Shown piece by piece: positions 8,645 to 17,886 of a stretch of DNA of 64,000 nucleotides. The position numbers and the translations under genes were made by a program. Numbering within the stretch: position 1 is the first letter of the stretch; each line of letters begins with the position of its first letter. The stretch comes from Flavobacterium phragmitis (GTDB taxonomy: Bacteria > Bacteroidota > Bacteroidia > Flavobacteriales > Flavobacteriaceae). The notes below the pieces were generated by a model. The model was not told where the DNA came from and did no database searches. It was given only the letters and a program-made list of their open reading frames with translations. The stretch covers positions 308,999 through 372,998 of the forward strand of contig NZ_FOMH01000007.1 of the NCBI RefSeq assembly GCF_900112575.1, read 5' to 3'.

Positions 8645-8688
8645 TGCGAACCTAGCGTAAACCCTTGCGAACTTCGCGGTTAAACTAA
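8645..8688. repeat. GCGAAC word repeat
   Basis: The phrases GCGAACCTAGCG and GCGAACTTCGCGGTTAAAC occur back to back. They belong to the same intergenic vocabulary as the structures at 10755-10865 and 35370-35568. Confidence 0.5.
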
Positions 8689-8693
8689 AATAT

Positions 8694-9011
8694 ATGAAAA
8701 ATCTAAAAAGAATAACTTTACTAGCAGTTATAATGGCTTTCGTAATCTCTTGCACTACTATGAAAAATGATTCCAATGCTACAATTTCAGGAAAAGTAGA
8801 ATCTATAGAAGGAGGAAAAGACGGTTACACAGCAAAAATTACAACAGATGCTAAAGAAGTATATTTCGCCACAATCAGTATTGTAAATGTTGGCGGGCCT
8901 CAAAACTATAAACAATTAAAAATTGGAGATGTAGTTGCTGTAAAAGGAGAAAAATGGAAAACCGATGACGAAAACCATATTAAAGTAACAGAAATTGTTT
9001 CGGTAAAATAG
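8694..9011 (+). CDS. Small predicted lipoprotein
   Basis: 105 residues. Residues 1-20 form a lipoprotein signal ending in the lipobox FVISC (Cys20), so the mature protein should be membrane-anchored. The remainder is strand-rich (ISGKVESIEGGKDGYTAKI, IGDVVAVKGEKWK) and reads like a small OB-fold or beta-barrel domain; this is inference. No family name recognised. Downstream is a 26-bp perfect hairpin that probably terminates it. Confidence 0.75.
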   Translation: MKNLKRITLLAVIMAFVISCTTMKNDSNATISGKVESIEGGKDGYTAKITTDAKEVYFATISIVNVGGPQNYKQLKIGDVVAVKGEKWKTDDENHIKVTEIVSVK

Positions 9012-9027
9012 TCAAAGATTAAAAAAT

Positions 9028-9101
9028 AAACCATATAAGTGATATAAGTTCATATATGCTTCGTGCATAGATTAAATGAACTTATATCACTTATATGGTT
9101 T
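9028..9101. repeat. CCATATAAG-type long inverted repeat
   Basis: Perfect 26-bp arms at 9028-9053 and 9076-9101 (AAACCATATAAGTG at the outer end) around a 22-base loop, between convergent genes. The same outer word begins the elements at 24325, 33840 and 51734. Probably a bidirectional terminator and a dispersed repeat. Confidence 0.85.
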
Positions 9102-9112
9102 TTAAATATAAT

Positions 9113-9718
9113 TTATCGAATACTATCGTGTGCGTGAGTTTGTACACCATTGTTCCATAAAGTAAGAATATCTGTTGCGACTGCAGCGCCACTTCCGGCG
9201 GCAATTGCCAATTGACTTCTCCAGCCTGCTAAAGTGCCGATAACGTAAATTCCGTCAGCCACTTTATGATCTTCATTTTTAAGCTGAATACGCTGTTTTT
9301 CAGGAAGTGCTTTTTTATGAGGTTCAATATATTGCATTAAACCTTCAATGTCAAAAGTGTTGGCAGAACCAATTCCGATTACAACATTTTTTGTTTGGTA
9401 AGAGTTTTTGTTGGTAGTAACAGTAAATTCAGGATATGTTCCTTCTACTTTAATTACCTTTTCATTTGGAATCTGTTGAATATGAGGATAAGTCGAGGCT
9501 AGATCCTGAGTGCTTTCTGTAAGTAATTCAGAACCCAATTTACCTGGTGAAATTCCGTAAGCATTATAAAAAATTGCTTCTTGCAGAGAAGAAGTTTTTT
9601 GATGCGTAAAAATTCCGATTTTTTTATCGGTAACAAAAGCTTTGTTTTTTGCCGATCCTAAGACAAGAGCGCAGGAGATTCCTGATACGCCACCTCCGAT
9701 AATTAAAACATCAAACAT
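9113..9718 (-). CDS. Short FAD-binding oxidoreductase (thioredoxin reductase-like)
   Basis: 201 residues. It begins FDVLIIGGGVSGISCAL, the Rossmann GxGxxG that binds FAD, and ends with ADGIYVIGTLAGWRSQLAIAA (about 155-175), the second FAD-contacting segment of thioredoxin reductases. The family usually has about 310 residues; the central NADPH domain with its GxGxxA/G and CxxC disulfide is absent, so this looks like a natural FAD-only half. The open reading frame is intact, so this is not a recent frameshift. It is 3 bases downstream of a small membrane protein and probably co-translated with it. Partner and substrate unknown. Confidence 0.75.
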   Translation of the reverse strand: MFDVLIIGGGVSGISCALVLGSAKNKAFVTDKKIGIFTHQKTSSLQEAIFYNAYGISPGKLGSELLTESTQDLASTYPHIQQIPNEKVIKVEGTYPEFTVTTNKNSYQTKNVVIGIGSANTFDIEGLMQYIEPHKKALPEKQRIQLKNEDHKVADGIYVIGTLAGWRSQLAIAAGSGAAVATDILTLWNNGVQTHAHDSIR

Positions 9719-9721
9719 ATA

Positions 9722-9925
9722 TTATCTGTTGTCATTCATTTTTTCTTCAATTCTTTTTGATATCCTAAAAATCAAAAGAATTAAAACGGCGCAAAATGAA
9801 GCGGCGATTCCAATAAAAGCTACCATGCTGTCTCCTTGAAAAGGATTTTTAAAATCTAATAGCGTAATATTAAAAACAATTAAAGCTAATGCTAAAAGCA
9901 CTAAGATTGAAGTAAAAATTTTCAT
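9722..9925 (-). CDS. Small two-helix membrane protein
   Basis: 67 residues. Two hydrophobic helices (about 3-22 and 34-54) joined by a short LDFKNPFQGDS loop, then a charged tail KRIEEKMNDNR. No recognised family. It is 3 bases upstream of the FAD protein, so the two are likely one operon and may work together at the inner membrane. Confidence 0.65.
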   Translation of the reverse strand: MKIFTSILVLLALALIVFNITLLDFKNPFQGDSMVAFIGIAASFCAVLILLIFRISKRIEEKMNDNR

Positions 9926-10032
9926 AAGATTGGTTTGTTTGCCTAAAATAATAAAGTAGAACTTTAAAGTGCGAAATATGCCTTAAAGTTGTATTTTAGA
10001 AATTTTATGGGGTAAAAGTATAAAAATAAATT

Positions 10033-10611
10033 TTAGACGAACAAACCTTTAACATTAGCGGCGAATAATTTAACAGCAATTGCTAAAAGTATCACTCCAA
10101 ATGTCTTGCGAACCACTCCAAGTCCATTTTCTCCCAGTAGGTTTTCGATTTTCTTAGAAGACTTCAAAACAATGTAAACCAATATGATATTGAGTAAAAT
10201 GGCAATGATAATATTAATAGTATGAAACTGCGAGCGAAGGGACAATAAGGTAGTCATAGTTCCCGCTCCTGCAATTAATGGGAAAGCCAATGGTACAATA
10301 GAAGCAGAGCCTGGTTCTTCGTCTCTATATATTCGAATTCCTAAAATCATTTCCAAAGCCAGAAAAAACAATACAAAAGACCCCGCAACGGCAAATGAAT
10401 GAACATCAATACCGATGAGGTTCAGTAAGCCTTCCCCAACAAAAAGAAAAACAATCATAATAGCTCCAGCAACAATAGAAGCTTTTTCAGATTCTATATG
10501 TCCCACTTTTGCTCTTAAGTTGACAATAATTGGAATAGAACCTACAATATCAATTACGGCAAAAAGTACCATGCTGACGGTAATGATTTCTTTGAAGTCG
10601 ATTTCTAGCAT
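10033..10611 (-). CDS. MarC-family membrane protein
   Basis: 192 residues with about six transmembrane helices. The first helix region has VIDIVGSIPII and a central segment has PLAFPLIAGAGTMTTLLSL, the conserved MarC/UPF0056 features. MarC proteins are inner-membrane proteins of unresolved function; the old link to multiple antibiotic resistance was not upheld. On the minus strand a -7 element TACTTTTG (10651-10644) lies about 32 bases before the ATG. Confidence 0.88.
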   Translation of the reverse strand: MLEIDFKEIITVSMVLFAVIDIVGSIPIIVNLRAKVGHIESEKASIVAGAIMIVFLFVGEGLLNLIGIDVHSFAVAGSFVLFFLALEMILGIRIYRDEEPGSASIVPLAFPLIAGAGTMTTLLSLRSQFHTINIIIAILLNIILVYIVLKSSKKIENLLGENGLGVVRKTFGVILLAIAVKLFAANVKGLFV

Positions 10612-10754
10612 ATCGTTTTGATTTTAAGCGTTTAAAACTGCTGCAAAAGTAAATAATAAAATTAGGTGTTTTTTTGATAGAATGTATTTTTGTTATAAAA
10701 ACATGTTTTAAGTGTTAAAAAAGTGATATTTGTAACAATTATGATTTTTGCCGC

Positions 10755-10865
10755 AGAGTTTCGCAAAGATTTTCCGCAAAGATTCGCGAAGTTTAAATTA
10801 TAAAAGAGTAGAAATAGAATTATTCTCTGTGAATCTTTACGAGAAACCTTTGCGAATCTTTGTGG
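10755..10865. repeat. Word-built hairpin, GCAAAGATT type
   Basis: Occupies most of a 316-base gene-free spacer. The word CGCAAAGATT occurs twice on the left, and AATCTTT and CCTTTGCG occur on the right. CCGCAAAGATTCGC (10774-10787) pairs with 10852-10865 with one G-T. It lies between divergent genes, so termination is unlikely here. Confidence 0.65.
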
Positions 10866-10891
10866 TACATTTTTTATCTGCTTTCTTTGAC

Positions 10892-10899
10892 TATCTTTG
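10892..10899 (+). promoter_or_regulatory. -7 element of DUF3109 gene
   Basis: TATCTTTG, a perfect TAnnTTTG match 28 bases before the ATG at 10928. No TTG at canonical spacing was found. Confidence 0.5.
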
Positions 10900-10927
10900 C
10901 ACTTTATAAATTACAGTATTTTATATC

Positions 10928-11497
10928 ATGTTTCAGTTAGGTAAAACTATTATTTCAGAGGATATTCTGGAAAAAGAATTTGTGTGCAATTTGTCTGCTT
11001 GTAAAGGAGCTTGTTGTGTTGATGGAGATGCGGGTGCGCCTTTGAACGAGGCTGAAACTAAAATCTTAGAAGAAATCTACCCAAAAGTAAAACCTTTTTT
11101 AAGAAAAGAAGGAATCGAAGCGATCGAAGCACAGGGAACGTGGGTTAAAGGAACCGATGGAGATCTTGAAACACCACTTATCGATAATAAAGATTGCGCC
11201 TATGTAATTTTTGATGGAAAAACGGCACTTTGCGGTATTGAGCAGGCTTATAACCAAGGAATCGTAAGTTGGAAAAAGCCAGTTTCTTGTCATTTATACC
11301 CAATTCGTGTAAAGGACTTCACAGAATTTGCAGCGGTTAATTATGACAAATGGGATATTTGTGATGATGCCTGTTCTTTAGGAAAAGAATTGGAAGTTCC
11401 TGTTTATAAATTTGTCAAAGAAGCATTAATAAGACGTTTTGGTGAGGATTGGTATATGGAACTGGAAAAAGTAGCCGAGGAGCTTAAAAATTCATAA
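10928..11497 (+). CDS. DUF3109 cysteine-rich protein
   Basis: 189 residues. Near the N-terminus [20 protein letters not shown] (about 20-39) gives a tight Cys cluster; further Cys follow in [30 protein letters not shown] and [11 protein letters not shown]. The pattern resembles the YkgJ-type zinc/iron-chelating families and matches DUF3109. The biochemical role is unknown. A second cysteine-cluster protein lies at 61659. No signal peptide, so cytoplasmic. Confidence 0.85.
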   Translation: MFQLGKTIISEDILEKEFVCNLSACKGACCVDGDAGAPLNEAETKILEEIYPKVKPFLRKEGIEAIEAQGTWVKGTDGDLETPLIDNKDCAYVIFDGKTALCGIEQAYNQGIVSWKKPVSCHLYPIRVKDFTEFAAVNYDKWDICDDACSLGKELEVPVYKFVKEALIRRFGEDWYMELEKVAEELKNS

Positions 11498-11833
11498 AAA
11501 TACCTATCCGTTATATAGTCTTTTTGACTATCTATTTTTAACTCAAAAAAATAAAGTTTTGACTCAAAAAATCTTTTTTGAAAACTATTAAAAATTACTT
11601 GCATTTTATATTTAAAAGTCTATATTTTACGGCTGTTTTCGAGTGTTTGTTGTGTTTAAATATCTCATTTACAAATAATTGATTATTGTCTGAAAAATAT
11701 CTCAATTTTTGGTCGTTGTTAAAAACTACGCCCGATTGTGAATAAGTTTGACTTTTATTTTTGGCGTTAATTGACAATCTTTGTACTGCTTGTTTAAGCG
11801 CAAAATTCAATACAAAAATTAACAAGATCTGTC
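11498..11833. other. nrdB upstream region
   Basis: A 336-base spacer. ATAGTC (11515-11520), TTTTT, GACTAT (11526-11531) followed by CTATTTTT may terminate the DUF3109 transcript. AAATATCTCA occurs twice, at 11658 and 11695 (37 bases apart), a possible operator pair for nrd control. AATCTTTG (11776-11783) is a one-mismatch -7 element about 50 bases before nrdB; no well-spaced TTG was found. Confidence 0.45.
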
Positions 11834-12811
11834 ATGTCTCAAATCGAACCAATATTACAAGAAAATAAAAACCGCTTCGTTATTTTTCCGATTAAACATC
11901 ATGATATTTGGGAATGGTATAAGAAGATGGAAGCAAGTTTTTGGACTGCTGAGGAAATTGACTTACACCAAGATTTGACAGACTGGAATAATAAGCTGAA
12001 TGACGATGAAAGATATTTCATTAAACATATTTTAGCTTTTTTTGCTGCTTCTGACGGAATCGTAAATGAAAATCTGGCTGAGAACTTTGTAAATGAAGTT
12101 CAATATGCTGAAGCGAAGTTTTTCTATGGATTTCAAATCATGATGGAGAATATTCACAGTGAGACGTATTCTTTATTGATTGATACTTACGTTAAAGATG
12201 AAGCTGAAAAAACAGAATTGTTTAATGCTTTGGAAGTTTTTCCTGCGATTGCTAAAAAAGGAGAATGGGCTTTAAAATGGATTGAATCAGATTCATTTGC
12301 TGAAAGACTTATTGCTTTTGCTGCAGTTGAAGGAATCTTTTTCTCAGGAGCTTTCTGTTCAATTTATTGGTTAAAAAAACGTGGTTTAATGCCAGGTTTG
12401 ACTTTCTCAAATGAATTGATTTCTCGTGACGAAGGCGTACACTGTGATTTTGCTGTTCACTTGCACAATCACCATTTGGTAAACAAAGTGCCAAAAGAAA
12501 GAATTAAAGAAATTATTGTTGATGCATTGGATATCGAAAGACAGTTTGTCACGGAATCTCTTCCAGTAAGTTTAATTGGTATGAACGCGACTTTAATGAC
12601 GCAGTACTTAGAGTTTGTTGCCGATAGACTTTTAGTAGAGTTAGGTTGTGAGCGTGTTTACGGATCTGCGAACCCATTCGATTTCATGGACATGATTTCT
12701 CTTCAAGGAAAAACTAATTTCTTTGAAAAACGTGTTGCAGAGTATCAAAAGTCAGGTGTGATGAACAACGACAGCGATGCTCAAAAAATTTCATTCGATG
12801 CAGATTTTTAG
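11834..12811 (+). CDS. nrdB: Class Ia ribonucleotide reductase, beta subunit
   Basis: Houses the diiron-tyrosyl radical that starts reduction of ribonucleotides to deoxyribonucleotides. 325 residues. Iron ligands are visible in the helices around [30 protein letters not shown] and DEGVHCDF. The radical Tyr is Tyr112 in [12 protein letters not shown], a sequence strikingly like the eukaryotic R2 motif, so this is the eukaryote-like NrdB subtype and not one of the Tyr-less variants. It precedes nrdA by 264 bases containing three hairpins. Confidence 0.95.
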   Translation: MSQIEPILQENKNRFVIFPIKHHDIWEWYKKMEASFWTAEEIDLHQDLTDWNNKLNDDERYFIKHILAFFAASDGIVNENLAENFVNEVQYAEAKFFYGFQIMMENIHSETYSLLIDTYVKDEAEKTELFNALEVFPAIAKKGEWALKWIESDSFAERLIAFAAVEGIFFSGAFCSIYWLKKRGLMPGLTFSNELISRDEGVHCDFAVHLHNHHLVNKVPKERIKEIIVDALDIERQFVTESLPVSLIGMNATLMTQYLEFVADRLLVELGCERVYGSANPFDFMDMISLQGKTNFFEKRVAEYQKSGVMNNDSDAQKISFDADF

Positions 12812-12824
12812 ACAACAAAAATAC

Positions 12825-12985
12825 TTTTAGTGTCTATCTTCTAGAGATACTAAAAAAAGATTACAGATTATTTTTTTAAGGTTGAGCCTCTTTCCCCAAG
12901 TCGCAGGTTCAATAGCAATTTTTGACGTATTTAAATTCGATTTTCGAATTTGAAACAAGTAACTATTGAGAATTTGGTAATTCTC
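12825..12985 (+). promoter_or_regulatory. Three hairpins between nrdB and nrdA
   Basis: Stem 1: TTTTAGTGTCT (12825-12835) with AGATACTAAAA (12845-12855). Stem 2: AAATTCGA, TTT, TCGAATTT (12933-12951). Stem 3: GAGAATT, TGGT, AATTCTC (12968-12985). None is followed by a T-run on the coding strand, so they look like mRNA structure or protein sites rather than terminators. Confidence 0.5.
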
Positions 12986-13075
12986 TAAAATTAATTTAAA
13001 AACACGCAATGTTTAAGTGCTGGAATTCGTTTTCTAGTTACTTTAATTTTTTCAATAACCATAAAAGGTAAGCTT

Positions 13076-15466
13076 ATGTATGTAGTAAAAAGAGATGGCC
13101 ACAGAGAGCCCGTAATGTTTGATAAGATTACAGAAAGAATCAAAAAATTGTGTTACGGCTTAAACGAGCTTGTAGATCCAGTTAAGGTAGCCATGAGAGT
13201 TATCGAGGGATTGTATGATGGGGTTTCGACTTCTGAATTGGATAATCTTGCAGCAGAAACGGCGGCTTCTATGACAATTGCGCATCCTGATTATGCTCAA
13301 TTAGCAGCTCGTGTAGCAATTTCTAACCTGCATTCAAATACCAAAAAATCTTTCTCAGAAACGATGAAAGATATGTATCACTACGTTAATCCAAGAAATG
13401 GTCAAGATGCGCCATTAATTGCTGATGATGTTTACAAAGTGATTCAAGAAAACGCTGCTTTTTTAGATTCTCACATCATTTATACAAGAGATTTTAATTA
13501 CGATTATTTTGGTTTTAAAACCTTAGAGCGTTCTTATCTTCTTAAAATAAACGGAAAAATCGTTGAGCGTCCGCAGCATATGTTAATGCGTGTTTCTGTT
13601 GGGATTCACTTAGACGATTTAAAATCAGTTATTGAAACTTACGATTTAATGTCTAAAAAGTTCTTTACGCACGCAACGCCAACGTTGTTCAATGCGGGAA
13701 CTCCAAAACCGCAAATGTCATCTTGTTTCCTTTTGGCAATGCAGGAAGACAGTATCGACGGTATTTATGATACATTAAAACAAACAGCTAAAATTTCGCA
13801 ATCAGCGGGAGGAATCGGGCTTTCTATTCATAACGTTCGTGCAACTGGATCTTACATTCGCGGTACAAACGGAACTTCAAACGGAATTGTTCCGATGTTG
13901 AGAGTGTTCAACGATACAGCTCGTTATGTAGATCAAGGTGGTGGAAAGCGTAAAGGAAGTTTTGCGATTTATATTGAAACTTGGCATGCTGATATTTTTG
14001 AATTCTTGGATTTAAAGAAAAATACAGGAAAAGAAGAAATGCGTGCAAGAGATTTATTCTTCGCAATGTGGACTTCAGATTTATTCATGAAACGTGTTCA
14101 AGAAGATTCAACTTGGACTTTAATGTGTCCAAACGAATGTCCAGGTTTATATGATGTTTACGGAGAAGAATTCGAAGCTTTGTATACGGATTATGAATTT
14201 AGAGGAAAAGGAAGAAAAACAATCCGTGCTCGTGAATTATGGGAGAAAATCCTTGAGTCACAAATTGAGACCGGAACGCCATATATGTTGTACAAAGATG
14301 CAGCAAACCGTAAATCGAACCACAAGAATTTAGGAACAATCCGTTCTTCTAACTTGTGTACAGAGATTATGGAGTTTACTTCTAAAGATGAAATCGCAGT
14401 TTGTAATTTGGCATCAATCTCATTGCCAATGTTTATTGAAAATGGAGAATTCAACCACGAATCACTTTACAATGTTACAAAACGTGTAACTCGTAACTTG
14501 AACAAAGTAATCGACAGAAATTACTATCCAGTACAAGAAGCTGAAAACTCAAACATGCGCCACCGTCCAGTTGGATTGGGAGTGCAAGGTTTGGCAGATG
14601 CTTTTATTATGTTACGTATGCCGTTTACAAGTGATGAGGCTAAAAAATTAAACCAAGAAATTTTCGAAACTTTATACTTCGCTGCTGTAACCGCTTCTAT
14701 GGAAATGGCAAAAGAAGAAGGGCCGTATTCAACTTTCGAAGGATCGCCAATGTCTCAAGGAGAATTCCAATACAACATGTGGGGATTAAAAGATGAAGAA
14801 TTATCTGGTCGTTGGGACTGGGCTTCATTAAGAAAAGAAGTTGTAAAATATGGAGTTCGTAACTCATTATTAGTTGCACCAATGCCAACTGCATCGACTT
14901 CTCAAATCTTAGGAAACAACGAAGCTTTCGAACCTTATACTTCAAACATTTATACACGTCGTGTATTGTCTGGAGAGTTTATCGTAGTAAACAAACATTT
15001 ACTTGAAGATTTAGTAAAATTAGGTTTATGGAACGAAGATTTGAAACAAGAGATTATGCGTCATAACGGATCTGTTCAAAACATCGATAAGATTCCGCAA
15101 GACTTGAAAGATCTTTATAAAACAGTTTGGGAAATGTCGATGAAAGATATTATCGATATGTCTCGTCAAAGAGGATATTTCATTGACCAGTCTCAGTCGT
15201 TAAACTTGTTCATGCAGGATGCCAACTATTCTAAATTGACTTCAATGCACTTCTATGCTTGGCAGTCTGGTTTAAAAACAGGAATGTATTACCTAAGAAC
15301 AAAAGCGGCTGTAGATGCAATTAAATTCACATTAAACAATGATAAAAAAGAAGAAACTCCATCTTTAGTTCAAGAAACGGAAGCAATCAGCGTTGAGGAT
15401 TACAAAGCGATGCTTTTAAAAGCACAAGCGGCAGATCCTGAGGATTGTGAAATGTGTGGGTCTTAA
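13076..15466 (+). CDS. nrdA: Class Ia ribonucleotide reductase, alpha subunit
   Basis: Catalytic subunit that reduces nucleoside diphosphates. 796 residues, full length. An ATP-cone (about 1-90, starting [16 protein letters not shown]) gives dATP feedback control. The barrel follows, with MSSCFLLAM and NLCTEIMEF carrying active-site Cys, and [11 protein letters not shown]. The last residues ([10 protein letters not shown]) carry the mobile CxxC that accepts electrons from thioredoxin or glutaredoxin. It works with NrdB encoded just upstream; a terminator follows. Confidence 0.96.
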   Translation: MYVVKRDGHREPVMFDKITERIKKLCYGLNELVDPVKVAMRVIEGLYDGVSTSELDNLAAETAASMTIAHPDYAQLAARVAISNLHSNTKKSFSETMKDMYHYVNPRNGQDAPLIADDVYKVIQENAAFLDSHIIYTRDFNYDYFGFKTLERSYLLKINGKIVERPQHMLMRVSVGIHLDDLKSVIETYDLMSKKFFTHATPTLFNAGTPKPQMSSCFLLAMQEDSIDGIYDTLKQTAKISQSAGGIGLSIHNVRATGSYIRGTNGTSNGIVPMLRVFNDTARYVDQGGGKRKGSFAIYIETWHADIFEFLDLKKNTGKEEMRARDLFFAMWTSDLFMKRVQEDSTWTLMCPNECPGLYDVYGEEFEALYTDYEFRGKGRKTIRARELWEKILESQIETGTPYMLYKDAANRKSNHKNLGTIRSSNLCTEIMEFTSKDEIAVCNLASISLPMFIENGEFNHESLYNVTKRVTRNLNKVIDRNYYPVQEAENSNMRHRPVGLGVQGLADAFIMLRMPFTSDEAKKLNQEIFETLYFAAVTASMEMAKEEGPYSTFEGSPMSQGEFQYNMWGLKDEELSGRWDWASLRKEVVKYGVRNSLLVAPMPTASTSQILGNNEAFEPYTSNIYTRRVLSGEFIVVNKHLLEDLVKLGLWNEDLKQEIMRHNGSVQNIDKIPQDLKDLYKTVWEMSMKDIIDMSRQRGYFIDQSQSLNLFMQDANYSKLTSMHFYAWQSGLKTGMYYLRTKAAVDAIKFTLNNDKKEETPSLVQETEAISVEDYKAMLLKAQAADPEDCEMCGS

Positions 15467-15516
15467 ATGATTTTAGAATTTAGATCTGAGATTTTAGATT
15501 TTTAATTTGATATATG

Positions 15517-15550
15517 AAAAGCAGTTGTCGTTTTGATAGCTGCTTTTTTT
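15517..15550 (+). terminator. Terminator after nrdA
   Basis: AAAAGCAGTTGTC (15517-15529) pairs with GATAGCTGCTTTT (15535-15547) using two G-T pairs, and is followed by a T-run. Confidence 0.75.
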
Positions 15551-15584
15551 GTTTATTTGTTGTTAAACGTATTAGGTAATTGGT

Positions 15585-15959
15585 ATGAATAAAATTTTTG
15601 TCTTAGTTTTCTTTTTGGTTAACTCTGTCTTTGCTCAAAAGAGAGATATTATTTATAGAATTGCTTACGATTCTTATCCTGCAAATGGGTATTTTTATGG
15701 AGTTAGTGTATTGTATCTGAAGGATGATTATAGTTATAGACTGTCAGACCAAAAGTATAATTCCAGAAAGATGGCTAGAAAAAATGCTATAAAAAGTGTA
15801 AAAGAGGAACATGGGAAATGGAAAATGCTTGGTGATACTTTATTGCTTTACGATAATAGACAACTAATGAGGTTTATCAAAGTCAATGATAAAAAAATAG
15901 CTTTTTTAATTGACGATATTGAAAAATTTGATCATTGCTGGAAAAAAGTGAAATATTAA
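15585..15959 (+). CDS. Hypothetical secreted protein
   Basis: 124 residues. Residues 1-17 are a signal peptide (hydrophobic FVLVFFLVNSVFA, cut before QKRD), so it is exported. The mature part is basic and aromatic-rich, with RIAYDSYPANGYFYGVSV and HGKWKMLGDTLLLYDNR, the latter like the lipocalin-type 'GKWK..GDTLLL' strand seen in several small Bacteroidota secreted proteins. No family recognised. It is 7 bases upstream of the next small gene, probably in one operon. Confidence 0.7.
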   Translation: MNKIFVLVFFLVNSVFAQKRDIIYRIAYDSYPANGYFYGVSVLYLKDDYSYRLSDQKYNSRKMARKNAIKSVKEEHGKWKMLGDTLLLYDNRQLMRFIKVNDKKIAFLIDDIEKFDHCWKKVKY

Positions 15960-15966
15960 TATTCGA

Positions 15967-16221
15967 ATGGATTTAAATATTGTTCAATATAAAAACGAAT
16001 ATTATGGGTTGGCTCAAGAATATTTGAAGAAAATTGATTTTGTAGAATCGGATATTGTCGAAATTATTCCAAAATCCATTTCGATTTTAATCGACCATGA
16101 TTTTATTCCAACTCCATGTATTGAAATCAAATTAGAGCTTCATAAGAATCAGAAAAAGAAAGCTAATTATTTTCTATATCTAAATGAAAATAAAGAATTC
16201 GTTGATGAATTTTTATATTAA
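15967..16221 (+). CDS. Hypothetical small protein
   Basis: 84 residues with no signal peptide or membrane helix. The sequence is acidic and strand-rich (IIPKSISILIDHDFIPTPC, IEIKLELHKN) with no recognised motif. It sits 7 bases after the secreted protein and is followed by a double-palindrome repeat. Real coding is likely from its spacing and codon use, but function is unknown; an immunity-type partner of the secreted protein is only a guess. Confidence 0.55.
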   Translation: MDLNIVQYKNEYYGLAQEYLKKIDFVESDIVEIIPKSISILIDHDFIPTPCIEIKLELHKNQKKKANYFLYLNENKEFVDEFLY

Positions 16222-16245
16222 AAAGGTTGACTTTTTTTTGTAAAA

Positions 16246-16322
16246 CATAGCCCGTGGTTTCAACCACGGGAACACAACGCGTTACCCCAATTCGTTTCCC
16301 GTGGTTGAAACCACGGGCTATG
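16246..16322. repeat. CCCGTGG double-palindrome element, copy 1
   Basis: Two 27-base arms (16246-16272 and 16296-16322) are perfect inverted repeats of each other, and each arm is itself a palindrome (CCCGTGGTT, TC, AACCACGGG). It can therefore fold as one long stem or as two hairpins. A second copy is at 39765-39821. Confidence 0.88.
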
Positions 16323-16476
16323 CCGATTATCATTGCGCAATGTTAAACAGACAATATCCCAAAAAATTCCCCGTTCTAATTAATACCAAAGACTTTTTCA
16401 AAACTTAGCACCTCAGAATCTTTTAAAATTAAACCTTTAAAAGAAAGTTGAGTCTTATTGTAATAATTTCTGAACC

Positions 16477-17874
16477 ATGAAAAAAAGCAATCTTTGGTCC
16501 TTACGATTAGGTTTTTCAGGAAAACAAACTTCAAAAATTGAAAAACTCGGCTTAGAAAAATTTCTAAAGCAATCTTATAATTCGAAATTTGATACAACAC
16601 TTCCAGACTTTCTGCAAGATCAACCTAAAACCACTTTAGAGTTGAAACAAGTTCGGGAAATAATCAAAACTTCAGATCCCGAAACCAAAAAGGAAATTCA
16701 GAAAAAAGAAAATCAAGTAACTGCCGAATTCAAAAAATGGTGGATTGCTAAAATGCGTAATGATGAATTTCCATTGCACGAAAACATGGTTTGTTTTTGG
16801 CACAATCATTTCGTTTCGACTTCTCAAAAAGTGAAAATCAATTACTGGATTTATCAGCACAATATGATTTTGCGTGAAAATGCTTTTGGCAATTTTAAAG
16901 AATTAACCAAACAGATTCTGAAATCAAATGCTATGGTTCGGTATCTGGATAATGGCGATAATAAAAAGGGGAAAGTCAACGAAAATTTAAGCCGTGAATT
17001 GCTTGAATTGTTCACAATCGGAATTGGGAATTATACCGAAGACGATATTAAAAACGGTGCAAAAGCTTTGGCCGGATTGAATATTGGCGATGAAGGTGCT
17101 GTTTACAGAAAAAATATTGAAGATAACAGCGATAAAATTTACTTCGGTAAAACAGGAAACTGGAAAGCCGACGATTTGGTCGATATTATTTTCGAACAGA
17201 AAAACATTCCGTATCTCATTACCCGAAAAATTCTGAAATGGTTTATTTATGATAATCCGTCTGAAGAGTTGGTAGTTTATTATGGAGATTATTTTAGAAA
17301 AGAAAAATTCGAAATTCAGCCTTTGTTGACCAAAATCTTTACGGAAGAATTTAAAAAAGAGAATTCGGGAAATAAAATCAAAAATCCCCTAGTTTATATT
17401 TTACAGCTTTGTGATGAATTGCAGATGGAGAATGTAAATGATGCCGCAATTATGGCATTTATAAAACAGCAGGGAATGGATTTGTACAATCAGGTGAATG
17501 TAAAAGGCTGGGATGGTGGAAATTCCTGGCTGACTTCGCAGATTTATCTTCAAAGAAACAATACAGCCGATTTATTATGCAGTGGAAAAAGTCTCAATCG
17601 AAGAGTTTTGAAAACGATGATGAACGGAGTTGAAAAAGAAAAATCAGAATATGAAAAAGTTGCCGTAAAAGTAGCTTTTGATTCGGATGGAAACAACAAA
17701 ACCATCATTTCTGAATTATCAGACCGATTATTATTTAATGTCAGCGATTCGGCTCAAAAAGATATGGAAAATCTTCTGAAATACGATTTTGATCCTAAAG
17801 ATCCGCACGCCGATTTTGCTGTGGTCAGACTTTTTAATTACATCGCAAAACTTCCTGAATATCAATTAATCTAA
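16477..17874 (+). CDS. DUF1800 family protein
   Basis: 465 residues, typical of DUF1800. Characteristic segments are visible: WWIAKMRNDEFPLHENMVCFWHNHFVS (about 88-114), the Asn/Glu-Leu run KVNENLSRELLELFTIG, and the C-terminal DPKDPHADFAVVRLFNYIAKLPEYQL. DUF1800 genes are nearly always next to a DUF1501 gene, as here (12-base gap). The pair is thought to act outside the cytoplasm, but the reaction is not known. No classical signal peptide is obvious on this member. Start at 16477 gives the family N-terminus. Confidence 0.88.
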   Translation: MKKSNLWSLRLGFSGKQTSKIEKLGLEKFLKQSYNSKFDTTLPDFLQDQPKTTLELKQVREIIKTSDPETKKEIQKKENQVTAEFKKWWIAKMRNDEFPLHENMVCFWHNHFVSTSQKVKINYWIYQHNMILRENAFGNFKELTKQILKSNAMVRYLDNGDNKKGKVNENLSRELLELFTIGIGNYTEDDIKNGAKALAGLNIGDEGAVYRKNIEDNSDKIYFGKTGNWKADDLVDIIFEQKNIPYLITRKILKWFIYDNPSEELVVYYGDYFRKEKFEIQPLLTKIFTEEFKKENSGNKIKNPLVYILQLCDELQMENVNDAAIMAFIKQQGMDLYNQVNVKGWDGGNSWLTSQIYLQRNNTADLLCSGKSLNRRVLKTMMNGVEKEKSEYEKVAVKVAFDSDGNNKTIISELSDRLLFNVSDSAQKDMENLLKYDFDPKDPHADFAVVRLFNYIAKLPEYQLI

Positions 17875-17886
17875 AAAGCAGTAATC

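Noticed and set aside
11595..11825. 76-residue minus-strand ORF upstream of nrdB
   Set aside because: Lies in an AT-rich regulatory spacer with no motif, signal peptide or promoter in that direction.
12880..12930. tRNA-like sequence between nrdB and nrdA (GCAGGTTCAA)
   Set aside because: No acceptor or anticodon stem can be formed around it.
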